DNA of 64,000 nucleotides, from positions 558,001-622,000 of the forward strand of contig NZ_CP150900.1 of assembly GCF_038050405.1 (NCBI RefSeq). Reading direction: 5' to 3'. Origin of the DNA: Paraburkholderia sp. IMGN_8 (GTDB lineage Bacteria > Pseudomonadota > Gammaproteobacteria > Burkholderiales > Burkholderiaceae). Below are positions 9,033 to 16,912 of this stretch, one piece after another. Numbering within the stretch: the first letter of the stretch is position 1; every line of letters begins with the position of its first letter. The notes below the pieces were generated by a model. The model was not told the DNA's origin. It was given only the letters and a program-made list of their open reading frames with translations, and did no database searches. A program made the position numbers and the translations under genes.

Positions 9033-9065
9033 ATTTTAGCTTGTGTAAGCTAAATATTCTGTCAA
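9033..9065 (-). promoter_or_regulatory. candidate leftward promoter containing a dyad
   Basis: Read leftward, TTGACA (9065-9060) and TAAAAT (9038-9033) flank a 21-base spacer. That spacer largely holds a perfect inverted repeat, TTTAGCTT-GTGT-AAGCTAAA (9035-9054). The spacing is too long for ordinary sigma-70 use, as in promoters that need DNA-twisting activators. The rest of the 416-base gap between maeB and the RNase gene shows no other signal on the plus strand that I can support. Confidence 0.35.
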
Positions 9066-9214
9066 AAGTCGTCAAAGCCTGCTCCGTGGCGCTTTACCGC
9101 GCGATTGGAACCTTTTGCCTGCCGAACGAACGTTGATTCCGGGGGCCATTAGCGATACCCTTACGACTTTCATGGTCGTCAAACTCGTGATCTAACAGCG
9201 GGGAACCCTGATTC

Positions 9215-9631
9215 ATGGCACGCAAGTGGCAGCGCATTAAAGGCGTGCTGATCGGTGCTTTGATGCTCGGCGGATTGTTCGGCTCCGTGCCTGGCGCGTT
9301 TGCGCGCGACTACACGGCACCCGCCGATACAGACGCACAGGTGCAAGGCACCATCGCCGCGGCGCAGTTGCCGCGCGAAGCGGTCAATACATTGAACTTG
9401 ATTGCCGCAGGCGGGCCTTACCCGTATGAGAAGGACGGCATCGTATTCGGCAATCGCGAACGGTTGCTGCCGTCGCATCGGCGCGGCTATTACCACGAAT
9501 ACACCGTTCCCACGCCTCGCGCACATAATCGCGGCGCGCGTCGCATCGTCTGCGGAGGTCCGCTAAAGCGAACCGATAACTGCTACTACTCGGACGACCA
9601 CTACACCAGTTTTAATCGTATTGTTGAATGA
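9215..9631 (+). CDS. secreted barnase-like (N1/T1 family) ribonuclease
   Basis: This 138-residue protein starts with a lysine/arginine-rich n-region and a hydrophobic core, with a signal-peptidase site after AFA (residue 30), so it is exported. The C-terminal half matches the microbial RNase fold: Glu95 (YYHEYTVPTP), Arg109/110 (RGARRIV) and His129 (DDHYTSF) correspond to the barnase catalytic Glu, Arg and His. Cys113 and Cys123 could form a disulfide, fitting a periplasmic or external location. The next gene encodes a barstar-like inhibitor, as expected for protection of the cytoplasm. Role in competition, nutrition or RNA scavenging is unknown. Confidence 0.87.
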   Translation: MARKWQRIKGVLIGALMLGGLFGSVPGAFARDYTAPADTDAQVQGTIAAAQLPREAVNTLNLIAAGGPYPYEKDGIVFGNRERLLPSHRRGYYHEYTVPTPRAHNRGARRIVCGGPLKRTDNCYYSDDHYTSFNRIVE

Positions 9632-9638
9632 CATCGGG

Positions 9639-10208
9639 ATGAACGGCATGAGCGACAACGTCTACGCGCACGACTCCGGAGTCGCGACGGATCTTTTCGC
9701 GGCCGGCGACGGCAATTTGTTCCAGCGCGTCATGAAGATGCGCGTCGGCGGTCAAGGCCGGGATAACCAGAGCGAAGCTAGCACTGTGCTTTCATCGAAC
9801 GAGGAGCCCATGAGCCTTTTCAAGACCGTACGACCGAACATCGTACAGTCGATCCGCGCGTTTCGCGTGCAGGATCTAGCCGACGAAGCCAATCAGCTCG
9901 GGCAGCATTTTCTGTATGCGTATTGCGCGAATGCGCAAAGCAAACAGGAAGTGCTTGAGACTATCGCTACATCGTTCCTGTTTCCGAAACACTTCGGCAA
10001 GAATTACGATGCGCTCTACGATTGTCTGACCGATCTGGTTCAGAAAGCGGGCGCACAGCCCGGCTTCGTGATCGTGCTCGAGCAACTGCCGGTTGCACAG
10101 AAATTCGACAAGGAAGGGCGCGAGACGCTATTGGACGTGTTCCGCGAAGCGGCCGAGTTCTGGGCCGAGCGCAAGGTTGCGTTCCGGGTGTTTTATTCGT
10201 TTGCCTGA
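9639..10208 (+). CDS. barstar-like ribonuclease inhibitor
   Basis: The last 130 residues match the barstar (RNase inhibitor) fold, with the typical segment FLFPKHFGKNYDALYDCLTDL near the middle. It should bind and block the upstream barnase-like RNase in the cytoplasm. Two starts are possible. ATG 9639, seven bases after the RNase stop, gives 189 residues with a 57-residue non-barstar leader. ATG 9810 gives 132 residues and has a clear GAGGAG just upstream. I keep the longer form because the leader looks coding, but the inhibitor domain alone may also be made. Confidence 0.83.
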   Translation: MNGMSDNVYAHDSGVATDLFAAGDGNLFQRVMKMRVGGQGRDNQSEASTVLSSNEEPMSLFKTVRPNIVQSIRAFRVQDLADEANQLGQHFLYAYCANAQSKQEVLETIATSFLFPKHFGKNYDALYDCLTDLVQKAGAQPGFVIVLEQLPVAQKFDKEGRETLLDVFREAAEFWAERKVAFRVFYSFA

Positions 10209-10236
10209 ACGCCGCTTGTCGCAGCAAAAGAAAGAG

Positions 10237-10262
10237 AAAGGCCCGCCAATTGGCGGGCCTTT
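10237..10262 (+). terminator. bidirectional terminator between barstar gene and rsmE
   Basis: AAAGGCCCGCC and GGCGGGCCTTT form an 11-base stem around AATT. It is symmetric, with A/T runs on both sides, and lies between convergent genes. Confidence 0.8.
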
Positions 10263-10341
10263 GCTTTGGTGCTCGTTTTTTGCGCTGACTGTGGGGCCGG
10301 CCGGGCCAAATCGGCTGTCGGGCGCGGTGCGTCAGAGTGGC

Positions 10342-11082
10342 TTACCAGCCGCCCCAGCGAGCCGCCAGCGCCGAGAGCACCGCGATGCCGGCTGTTTCCG
10401 TGCGCAATACACGTGGGCCGAGGCCGACGGCGGTAAATCCGTGATCGGTCGCAGCTGCTTCTTCAGCGGCCGAAAAGCCGCCTTCCGGGCCGACCAGCAC
10501 GGTCACGCGGCCGTACGGCGGATTAGCGGGCAAAGCTGAAAAGCTGATGCTGGCGCGTGGCGACAGCAAGATTCGCAGCTCGCCATCTTCAGGCGCGCGC
10601 GGCAGCGCGCCGAGCCAGGTGGCGATCTCGCGCACCGGCATGACTTCCGGCAAGCGGTTGCGTCCGCACTGTTCGCACGACGCGCGCACGATACCTTGCC
10701 AGTGCACATGCCGCCGTTGCGCGCGGTCGCCGGAAAGACGCACGACGCTGCGCGTGGTGGTGAGCGGCACGAAACTGGACGCGCCCAGTTCGACCGCCTT
10801 CTCGATCAGCCAGTCCATCTTGTCGCCGCCGGCAATACCTTGAGCGAGTGTCAGGTGATACGGTGCTTCGACTTCGATAGTGCGGAATTCGCGAATCCTT
10901 ACCTTGGCCGAGCGGCGTTCGACTTCGACGAGTTCGGCGCTGTACTCGCCGCCTGCGCCGTTGAAAAGCACGATCGAATCGCCGGGCTGCAATCTCAGCA
11001 CGAGAATGTGGCGCGTGACGTCATCGGGAAGCTGCATGATGTCGTCGGGCTGGAGAGGCGTATCGACGAAGAAGCGAGGCAT
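10342..11082 (-). CDS. rsmE: 16S rRNA (uracil-1498-N3)-methyltransferase
   Basis: This is a 246-residue SPOUT-class methyltransferase. The N-terminal PUA-like part begins MPRFFVDTPL; the C-terminal trefoil knot shows VGPEGGFSAAEE and LGPRVLRTETAGIAVLSAL, the SAM-binding signature. It methylates U1498 of 16S rRNA in assembled small subunits. I start at the ATG at 11082, matching the usual MPRFF opening; the ATG at 11097 would add five residues. It lies just downstream of the VOC gene on the same strand. Confidence 0.95.
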   Translation of the reverse strand: MPRFFVDTPLQPDDIMQLPDDVTRHILVLRLQPGDSIVLFNGAGGEYSAELVEVERRSAKVRIREFRTIEVEAPYHLTLAQGIAGGDKMDWLIEKAVELGASSFVPLTTTRSVVRLSGDRAQRRHVHWQGIVRASCEQCGRNRLPEVMPVREIATWLGALPRAPEDGELRILLSPRASISFSALPANPPYGRVTVLVGPEGGFSAAEEAAATDHGFTAVGLGPRVLRTETAGIAVLSALAARWGGW

Positions 11083-11101
11083 CAGAAAAATACTCATTGG
11101 T

Positions 11102-11515
11102 TCAGGAAAGGTGGCGAGCGAGCGCCCAGCGGTAGCCGTCCAGATCTTCGACCTGGGCAAACCGGTCTCCCCAGAATTGATCCTGTGGCTCGCTCAGCGA
11201 TTTTGCGCCGGCGGCCAGCGCCCGCGTGTAAACCGCGTCGACATCGTCGACATAGATATAGAACGATTGCGGCGCTATCGCGCCCGCGCTTCTGGGTGTC
11301 TTCGCAGCCGAGCCGAACGCGCCTTCCGGCGCGAACATCACGATCAACTGGCCCTGATAGATCATCTCGACATGCATGACAACACCGTCGTCCTGGACAC
11401 TGTCACGTACTTCGAAGCCGAATGCCGCTTCGAAGAACGAGGTCGTGGCACGCGCGTCGCGTACCGTCAGATAGGGGGTCAACCAGGGCACACCGGCTGG
11501 ACGGGGGGCGGTCAT
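11102..11515 (-). CDS. VOC (glyoxalase/bleomycin-resistance) family protein
   Basis: This 137-residue protein has the paired beta-alpha-beta-beta-beta modules of the vicinal-oxygen-chelate fold: TPYLTVRDARATTSFFEAAFGFEV at the start and SFYIYVDDVDAVYTRALAAGAKSL in the second half, ending QVEDLDGYRWALARH. It resembles the PhnB/YaeR-like group of small metal-binding or ligand-binding proteins. Substrate cannot be told. It probably shares a transcript with rsmE, whose ATG follows its stop by about 20 bases. Confidence 0.85.
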   Translation of the reverse strand: MTAPRPAGVPWLTPYLTVRDARATTSFFEAAFGFEVRDSVQDDGVVMHVEMIYQGQLIVMFAPEGAFGSAAKTPRSAGAIAPQSFYIYVDDVDAVYTRALAAGAKSLSEPQDQFWGDRFAQVEDLDGYRWALARHLS

Positions 11516-11631
11516 GGATTTCTCCGGATCTTTTGGGTTTTGCGGGACGCATGCTACGAAGCCAGGCGGGCGGCGGACCTATCGATATATCGATAGCGCG
11601 CACCGACCGAACCGTGCATTTTGCCCCTGCG

Positions 11632-12515
11632 TTACCGTGATGGCTTTAAGAATTGACTTAGTTTATCGCGCACAGACTGAGAATCCGAGAACAGTCCGGC
11701 GTGCGTAGCCGCGTCGTACTGCTTGAGCGCGTCGATTCGGCGCGCGGCGAGGCGGCTGGCGAGGTCGTCCACGGTGAGGGCGGCGGGGTCGAGCGTGTCG
11801 CTGGCGGTCGCCATCATCCAGAGCGAGCCGTATAGCGGGATGAAGGTGCTCATCGTGCGTACGACGGCGAACGCCTGGCGCAGATCGTCGAGCAGGCCGG
11901 CGACGCGTTCGGCATGAAAGTACGGCGAGCCGAGGTGCAGGGAGAGTGCGGAGGCCGGGCTCATCACCTGTTTGAGCTGCGCGTAGAACGCCGGTGTGTA
12001 GAGGCCGGCGAATCCGGTGGCGTCAGGTCGAACACGACGAGATCGAACTGCGCCGCTGTCGTCCTTGTTGTCGCTGCGGCCGCTGCTACGTAATGTGTGG
12101 CATCGCCGATCACGAGTTCGACGCGTGGATCGTCGAAGGCGCCGCCGTGCACGTCCGGCAAATGCTCGCGCGTCAGACGCACGACGTCGGCATCGAGCTC
12201 CGCCACCACGATTCGTTCGATGCCCGGGTGCCTCAGCAGTTGCCGTGCGGCGCCGCCGTCGCCGCCGCCCAGCACCAGCGCCGCTTTAGGCGACGGATGA
12301 GCCAAAGCGGCTGGATGCACCATGCATTCGTGATAGATGAACTCGTCGTCGGTGGAGGTCATCGGGCGGCCGTCGAGTGTGAACAGGCGTCCGAGCTGCG
12401 GGGTGTCCCATACCTCGATGCGCTGATAAGGCGAATCGACGCGCGCGAGCCGGCGCGCGTTCGGAAAGCCGTAGACGGCGTCGGTGCTCGGGTGGAACAG
12501 CAGAGGTGCGCTCAC
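11632..12515 (-). pseudogene. speE: spermidine synthase, frameshifted into two overlapping frames
   Basis: The first frame (12515 to 11964) codes the N-terminal strand domain and the Rossmann part: YHECMVHPA, then LVLGGGDGGAARQLL for aminopropyl-donor binding, and the catalytic region DLVVFDLTPPDSPA. It then runs out of frame into an arginine/serine-rich tail and stops. The correct continuation LYTPAFYAQLKQVMSPASALSL lies in another frame and runs to 11632. The switch is at about 12004-12012. Restoring the frame needs one base, and spacing to E. coli SpeE (Asp to Leu-Phe-Thr) would fit loss of seven bases. The second frame has a GTG overlapping the first stop, so a reinitiated second polypeptide is possible. 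A true mutation and a sequencing error cannot be told apart here. Confidence 0.8.
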
Positions 12516-12795
12516 GGATGGCAGGGCTCGGTACGGAACATGGTGGGTTGAGGTTGCCCAATTGTAAAGGCGCCGCCGCGGCGCGGCTTCGGATCGCGCG
12601 CGGCCGGACAGCCAGGCGGCTTTCCGAGCGGGGAGCAGGTCAACGTTCTGTTAGAATGTCACGCTTTCAGCCTTGTCCGTTTGCTCTGCCCGTCTCGCGT
12701 CTCCTGGCGCCGCACCGTGCGCCGAAGTGGACTGGCCGCCGAGCTTCCGGGCCTCAAGCGCGCACCGCTTTTTGGACTCTGTCTCCGGACTCGAC

Positions 12796-14817
12796 ATGAC
12801 GACCTCGTCTCCCGCAACCACCTCCCTGATGGCCAACGCAATCCGTGCGTTGTCCATGGATGCCGTTCAACAAGCGAATTCCGGTCACCCCGGCATGCCG
12901 ATGGGCATGGCCGAAATCGGCGTGGCTTTGTGGTCGCGCCATCTGCGTCACAACCCGAAGAACCCGCACTGGGCCGATCGCGACCGTTTCGTTCTGTCGA
13001 ACGGGCACGGCTCGATGCTGCTGTACTCGCTGCTGCATCTGACAGGCTACGATCTGCCGATGGAAGAGCTGAAGAACTTCCGCCAGATGCATTCGAAGAC
13101 GCCGGGTCACCCGGAATACGGCATCACGCCGGGCGTCGAAACCACCACCGGCCCGCTCGGCCAGGGTCTGGCCAATGCAGTCGGCATGGCGCTCGCCGAG
13201 TCGCTCCTCGCCACCGAATTCAACAAGCCTGACGCGAAGATCGTCGATCACCACACGTACGTGTTCGTCGGCGACGGCTGCCTGATGGAAGGCATCTCCC
13301 ACGAGGCCTGCTCGCTCGCCGGTGTGCTGAAGCTGAACAAGCTGATCGCGTTCTACGACGACAACGGCATCTCGATCGACGGCGAAGTGGTCCACTGGTT
13401 CCACGACGACACGCCGAAGCGCTTCGAAGCGTACGGCTGGAACGTGATTCCGAACGTGGTCGGCCATGACGTCGACGCGGTCGACGCCGCGATCAAGCAA
13501 GCCAAACAATCTGACAAGCCGACGCTGATCTGCTGCAAGACCGTGATCGGCGAAGGCGCGCCGACCAAGGCCGGCAGCCACGATTCGCACGGCTCGCCGC
13601 TCGGCGACAAGGAAATCGCGGCGACCCGCGCAGCCATCGGCTGGAAGTGGGAGCCGTTCGTGATCCCGCAAGAAGTCTACGCAGCGTGGGACGCGAAGGA
13701 AGGCGGCGCGCGCCTCGAGTCCGACTGGGACAAGGCATTCGCGCAATACGCGGCGAAATATCCGCAGGAAGCGGCTGAATTCACGCGCCGCAACGCAAAG
13801 CAACTGCCCGCCGACTGGAAGGAAAAGGCGCAGGCGATCATCGCCGGCGCGAACGAACGCGCGGAAACCGTCGCTACGCGTAAGGCATCGCAGCAAGCGA
13901 TCGAAGGTTTGTCGGCCGTGCTGCCGGAACTGCTCGGCGGCTCCGCTGACCTGACCGGTTCGAACCTGACCAACTGGAAGGCCGCCAAGCCGGTGCGTGT
14001 GAACGCCGAAGGCAAAGCAGCCGGCAACTACGTGAACTACGGTGTGCGCGAGTTCGGCATGAGCGCGGCGATCAACGGCGTCGCGCTGCACGGCGGCTTC
14101 AAGGCGTTCGGCGGCACGTTCCTGACGTTCTCCGACTACAGCCGCAACGCGCTGCGCGTGGCCGCGCTGATGAAAGCGCCGTCGATCTTCGTGTTCACGC
14201 ACGATTCGATCGGCCTCGGCGAAGACGGCCCGACTCACCAGTCGATCGAACACGTCGCGAGCCTGCGTCTGATCCCGAATCTGCAAGTGTGGCGCCCGGC
14301 CGATACGGTCGAAACGGCGGTGGCCTGGACTCACGCGGTCGAGCATCAAGGCCCGTCGTGCCTGATTTTCAGCCGTCAGAACCTGCCGTTCTCGGAGCGC
14401 ACCGACGCGCAGATCGCCAACATCGAGAAGGGCGGTTATGTGCTGCGCGACTGGAACGACGAGATCGTCGCGCGCAAGATCATCCTGATTGCCACGGGTT
14501 CGGAAATCGAACTGGCGTTGAAGGCTGTCGAACCGTTGGCTCGTGAAGGCATTGCAGCGCGTGTCGTGTCGATGCCGTCGACCACCGTGTTCGACAAGCA
14601 GGACGCCGCATACCGCGAACGCGTGTTGCCGCACGGTGTGCGCCGCGTCGCGATCGAAGCGGGTGTCACGGATTTCTGGCGCAAGTACGTGGGTCTGGAA
14701 GGCGGCGTGGTCGGGATCGACACGTTCGGCGAATCGGCCCCGGCTGGCGTGCTGTTCAAGCATTTCGGCTTCACCGTCGAGCACGTCGTAGAGACGGCTA
14801 AAACCGCGCTCGGCTGA
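12796..14817 (+). CDS. tkt: transketolase
   Basis: The protein has 673 residues from the ATG at 12796, the usual length. An in-frame upstream extension to 12673 has no conserved residues. Motifs: [10 protein letters not shown] near the N-terminus, the thiamine-pyrophosphate segment [21 protein letters not shown] with Mg-binding DDNGISIDG, and the pyrimidine domain [16 protein letters not shown]. It transfers two-carbon units between pentose, tetrose and hexose phosphates (pentose phosphate pathway; Calvin cycle where present). It is followed by gap after about 95 bases on the same strand, a common pairing in this group. Confidence 0.97.
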   Translation: MTTSSPATTSLMANAIRALSMDAVQQANSGHPGMPMGMAEIGVALWSRHLRHNPKNPHWADRDRFVLSNGHGSMLLYSLLHLTGYDLPMEELKNFRQMHSKTPGHPEYGITPGVETTTGPLGQGLANAVGMALAESLLATEFNKPDAKIVDHHTYVFVGDGCLMEGISHEACSLAGVLKLNKLIAFYDDNGISIDGEVVHWFHDDTPKRFEAYGWNVIPNVVGHDVDAVDAAIKQAKQSDKPTLICCKTVIGEGAPTKAGSHDSHGSPLGDKEIAATRAAIGWKWEPFVIPQEVYAAWDAKEGGARLESDWDKAFAQYAAKYPQEAAEFTRRNAKQLPADWKEKAQAIIAGANERAETVATRKASQQAIEGLSAVLPELLGGSADLTGSNLTNWKAAKPVRVNAEGKAAGNYVNYGVREFGMSAAINGVALHGGFKAFGGTFLTFSDYSRNALRVAALMKAPSIFVFTHDSIGLGEDGPTHQSIEHVASLRLIPNLQVWRPADTVETAVAWTHAVEHQGPSCLIFSRQNLPFSERTDAQIANIEKGGYVLRDWNDEIVARKIILIATGSEIELALKAVEPLAREGIAARVVSMPSTTVFDKQDAAYRERVLPHGVRRVAIEAGVTDFWRKYVGLEGGVVGIDTFGESAPAGVLFKHFGFTVEHVVETAKTALG

Positions 14818-14826
14818 TCTTCGGCA

Positions 14827-14862
14827 AGCGTTGCCGCATGCGTGCGAACGCGCGGCAACGCT
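14827..14862 (+). other. hairpin between tkt and gap
   Basis: Perfect 11-base arms AGCGTTGCCGC and GCGGCAACGCT are separated by 14 bases, with no T tract after. It is not a clear terminator; it may stabilise or separate the two messages. Confidence 0.55.
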
Positions 14863-14912
14863 GCCAGTCAGACGAACCTGGACGTATTTTTTCAGCCATC
14901 AGGAGATAGACC

Positions 14913-15923
14913 ATGACGATTCGCGTCGCAATCAACGGCTACGGCCGGATCGGCCGCAACACGCTGCGCGCCTTCTATGAAAACGGCAAGAAGCACGATA
15001 TCGAAATCGTCGCCATCAACGATCTTGGCGATGCCAGGACCAACGCTCACCTTACGCAATACGACACCGCGCACGGCAAGTTCCCGGGCGAAGTGTCGGT
15101 GGACGGCGACTACCTCGTTGTCAACGGCGACAAGATCCGCGTGCTGGCTAACCGCAACCCGGCAGAACTGCCGTGGGGCGAGCTGAACGTCGACGTCGTG
15201 ATGGAATGCACGGGCTTTTTCACGACCAAGGAGAAGGCTAGCGCGCACATCAAGGGCGGCGCGAAGAAGGTGATCATCTCGGCGCCTGGCGGTAAAGATG
15301 TCGACGCAACGATCGTCTACGGCGTGAACCACAACGTGCTGAAGGCATCGGACACGGTGATCTCGAACGCATCGTGCACGACCAACTGCCTGGCACCGCT
15401 CGTCAAGCCGCTGAACGACAAGATCGGCCTGGTCAACGGCCTGATGACGACGATCCACGCGTACACGAACGACCAGGTTCTGACGGACGTGTACCACGAA
15501 GACCTGCGCCGCGCGCGCTCGGCCACGCATAGCCAGATCCCGACCAAGACTGGTGCTGCATCGGCAGTCGGCCTCGTGCTGCCGGAACTGAACGGCAAGC
15601 TGGACGGCTACGCGATCCGCGTCCCGACGATCAACGTGTCGGTCGTCGACCTGTCGTTCATCGCCGCGCGTGACACGACGGTCGAAGAAGTGAACGCGAT
15701 CATGAAGGAAGCATCGGAAGGCGCGCTGAAGGGCATCCTCGGCTACAACGACGCGCCGCTGGTCTCGATCGACTTCAACCACAACCCGGCTTCGTCGACG
15801 TTCGATGCAACGCTGACCAAGGTGTCGGGCCGTCTGGTGAAGGTGTCGAGCTGGTACGACAACGAGTGGGGCTTCTCGAACCGCATGCTGGACACGGCTG
15901 TGGCGCTCGCTAACGCGAAGTAA
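14913..15923 (+). CDS. gap: glyceraldehyde-3-phosphate dehydrogenase, type I
   Basis: This 336-residue protein has the NAD-binding motif NGYGRIGRN at 8-16 and the catalytic Cys155 in [12 protein letters not shown], plus [11 protein letters not shown] near the end. It interconverts glyceraldehyde 3-phosphate and 1,3-bisphosphoglycerate. A purine-rich ribosome site (CAGGAGATAG) is nine or so bases before the ATG. The short leader after tkt suggests the two may be read together, with the hairpin between them allowing different levels. A strong terminator follows. Confidence 0.98.
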   Translation: MTIRVAINGYGRIGRNTLRAFYENGKKHDIEIVAINDLGDARTNAHLTQYDTAHGKFPGEVSVDGDYLVVNGDKIRVLANRNPAELPWGELNVDVVMECTGFFTTKEKASAHIKGGAKKVIISAPGGKDVDATIVYGVNHNVLKASDTVISNASCTTNCLAPLVKPLNDKIGLVNGLMTTIHAYTNDQVLTDVYHEDLRRARSATHSQIPTKTGAASAVGLVLPELNGKLDGYAIRVPTINVSVVDLSFIAARDTTVEEVNAIMKEASEGALKGILGYNDAPLVSIDFNHNPASSTFDATLTKVSGRLVKVSSWYDNEWGFSNRMLDTAVALANAK

Positions 15924-15967
15924 GCTGTCTGCTTCGGGGTCCCTCCGCTCTAGCCGAAGGGACAAAA

Positions 15968-15994
15968 AAGCCGCTCTTCGAAGCGGCTTTTTTT
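15968..15994 (+). terminator. intrinsic terminator after gap, usable from both sides
   Basis: AAGCCGCT/AGCGGCTT arms enclose a six-base loop, with an A run before and a T run after. It sits between gap and the convergent regulator gene, whose stop codon overlaps its T run. Confidence 0.85.
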
Positions 15995-16685
15995 ACGCCT
16001 GCGGGATGGGGAAGTAGACGCCGGCGCGCTGCGCGGCATTGGAGATATGCGTTTCGATCGCTTTGCCGGCCGCGGTGGAGTCGCGCGCCGTGAGCGCGTC
16101 GAGAATCGCACGATGCTCGTGGTAGGTGGACAGCACAAGCTCGCGCCGGTAGAACGGCAGCCGTTGGCTTTCCTTCATGATGTCCGCGCTGCTGCTCAGA
16201 ATCGATTCGATCGCCGCATTGCCGGCGATGCTCACGATCCGCATGTGGAAGTCGTAGTCGAGTTGGGCGGCTTCGTCGAGTTCTTCGCAGGTGAGCGCCG
16301 TCTGCATCGCCGCGATATTGTCTTCGAACCATACGAGGTCGGCGTCGCTGACAGCCTGCGCCGCCATTCGCGCGGCAAAACCCTCGAGCGCGAAACGCAT
16401 CTGGTACGTATCCGGCAGCGACGACTGTTCAGCGAAGCGCCACGATTTCGCCGCCGTAGCCTGTGCGCTTTCCACATACACGCCCTTACCGGGGCGTATC
16501 ACCAGCAAACCGAGCGCTTCGAGGGTGGACAGCGCCTCGCGCAGCGACGCGCGGCTGATCGCCAGTTCTTCGGAAAGCTGGCGCTGCGCCGGCAGCAGAC
16601 TGCCCACCGGATAGGCGCCCGCTTCGATCCGTTCGCGGATGGTCGCGATGGCGGCATCAGTAACGGTATGCGGAACGTTTTTCAT
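15993..16685 (-). CDS. GntR-family (FadR/FCD subfamily) transcriptional regulator
   Basis: The 230-residue protein has an N-terminal winged helix (IRERIEAGAYPVGSLLPAQRQLSEELAISRASLREAL, then GKGVYVE) and an all-helical FCD ligand domain (FALEGFAARMAAQ, DYDFHMRIVSIAGN, HRAILDALTARD). The conserved FCD metal residues Asp and His are present. It is divergent from the dctA-alc-allA genes. Two palindromes of the FadR type lie between, at 16706 and 16865. It most likely represses the ureide module and itself, with a ureide or its breakdown product as inducer; the ligand is inference. Confidence 0.9.
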   Translation of the reverse strand: MKNVPHTVTDAAIATIRERIEAGAYPVGSLLPAQRQLSEELAISRASLREALSTLEALGLLVIRPGKGVYVESAQATAAKSWRFAEQSSLPDTYQMRFALEGFAARMAAQAVSDADLVWFEDNIAAMQTALTCEELDEAAQLDYDFHMRIVSIAGNAAIESILSSSADIMKESQRLPFYRRELVLSTYHEHRAILDALTARDSTAAGKAIETHISNAAQRAGVYFPIPQA

Positions 16686-16705
16686 CCTGGCTCACTTGTG
16701 TGACG

Positions 16706-16716
16706 TGGTCTGACCA
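16706..16716. promoter_or_regulatory. FadR/GntR-type operator, proximal to the regulator gene
   Basis: TGGTCTGACCA is a perfect inverted repeat around one base and fits the family pattern TNGTNNNACNA. It lies 20 bases upstream of the regulator ATG, well placed for autorepression. Confidence 0.72.
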
Positions 16717-16864
16717 GCATTGTAGTACGCGTTCTGAACGCTCGTACGGATAGCCGCTCAACATGAGAATCCGGCCCTGAAACACGAAGAAAAGAACGGG
16801 TAAACACCGTGCTTTGAATCCTTGACGCCAGTATATCGGCTTCCTACTATTCGAGATAACAGAA

Positions 16865-16877
16865 CTGGTCGGACCAG
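16865..16877. promoter_or_regulatory. FadR/GntR-type operator, proximal to dctA
   Basis: CTGGTCGGACCAG is a six-plus-six inverted repeat around one base, sharing its arms with the palindrome at 16706. It lies 35 bases upstream of the dctA GTG start, where a bound repressor would block the promoter or early elongation. Confidence 0.72.
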
Positions 16878-16912
16878 TCTGAACAGATGTGAATCGTAAC
16901 CAGGAGAAAGCC

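Noticed and set aside
12754..14784. 676-codon open frame antisense to tkt
   Set aside because: It is a shadow frame opposite a complete transketolase.
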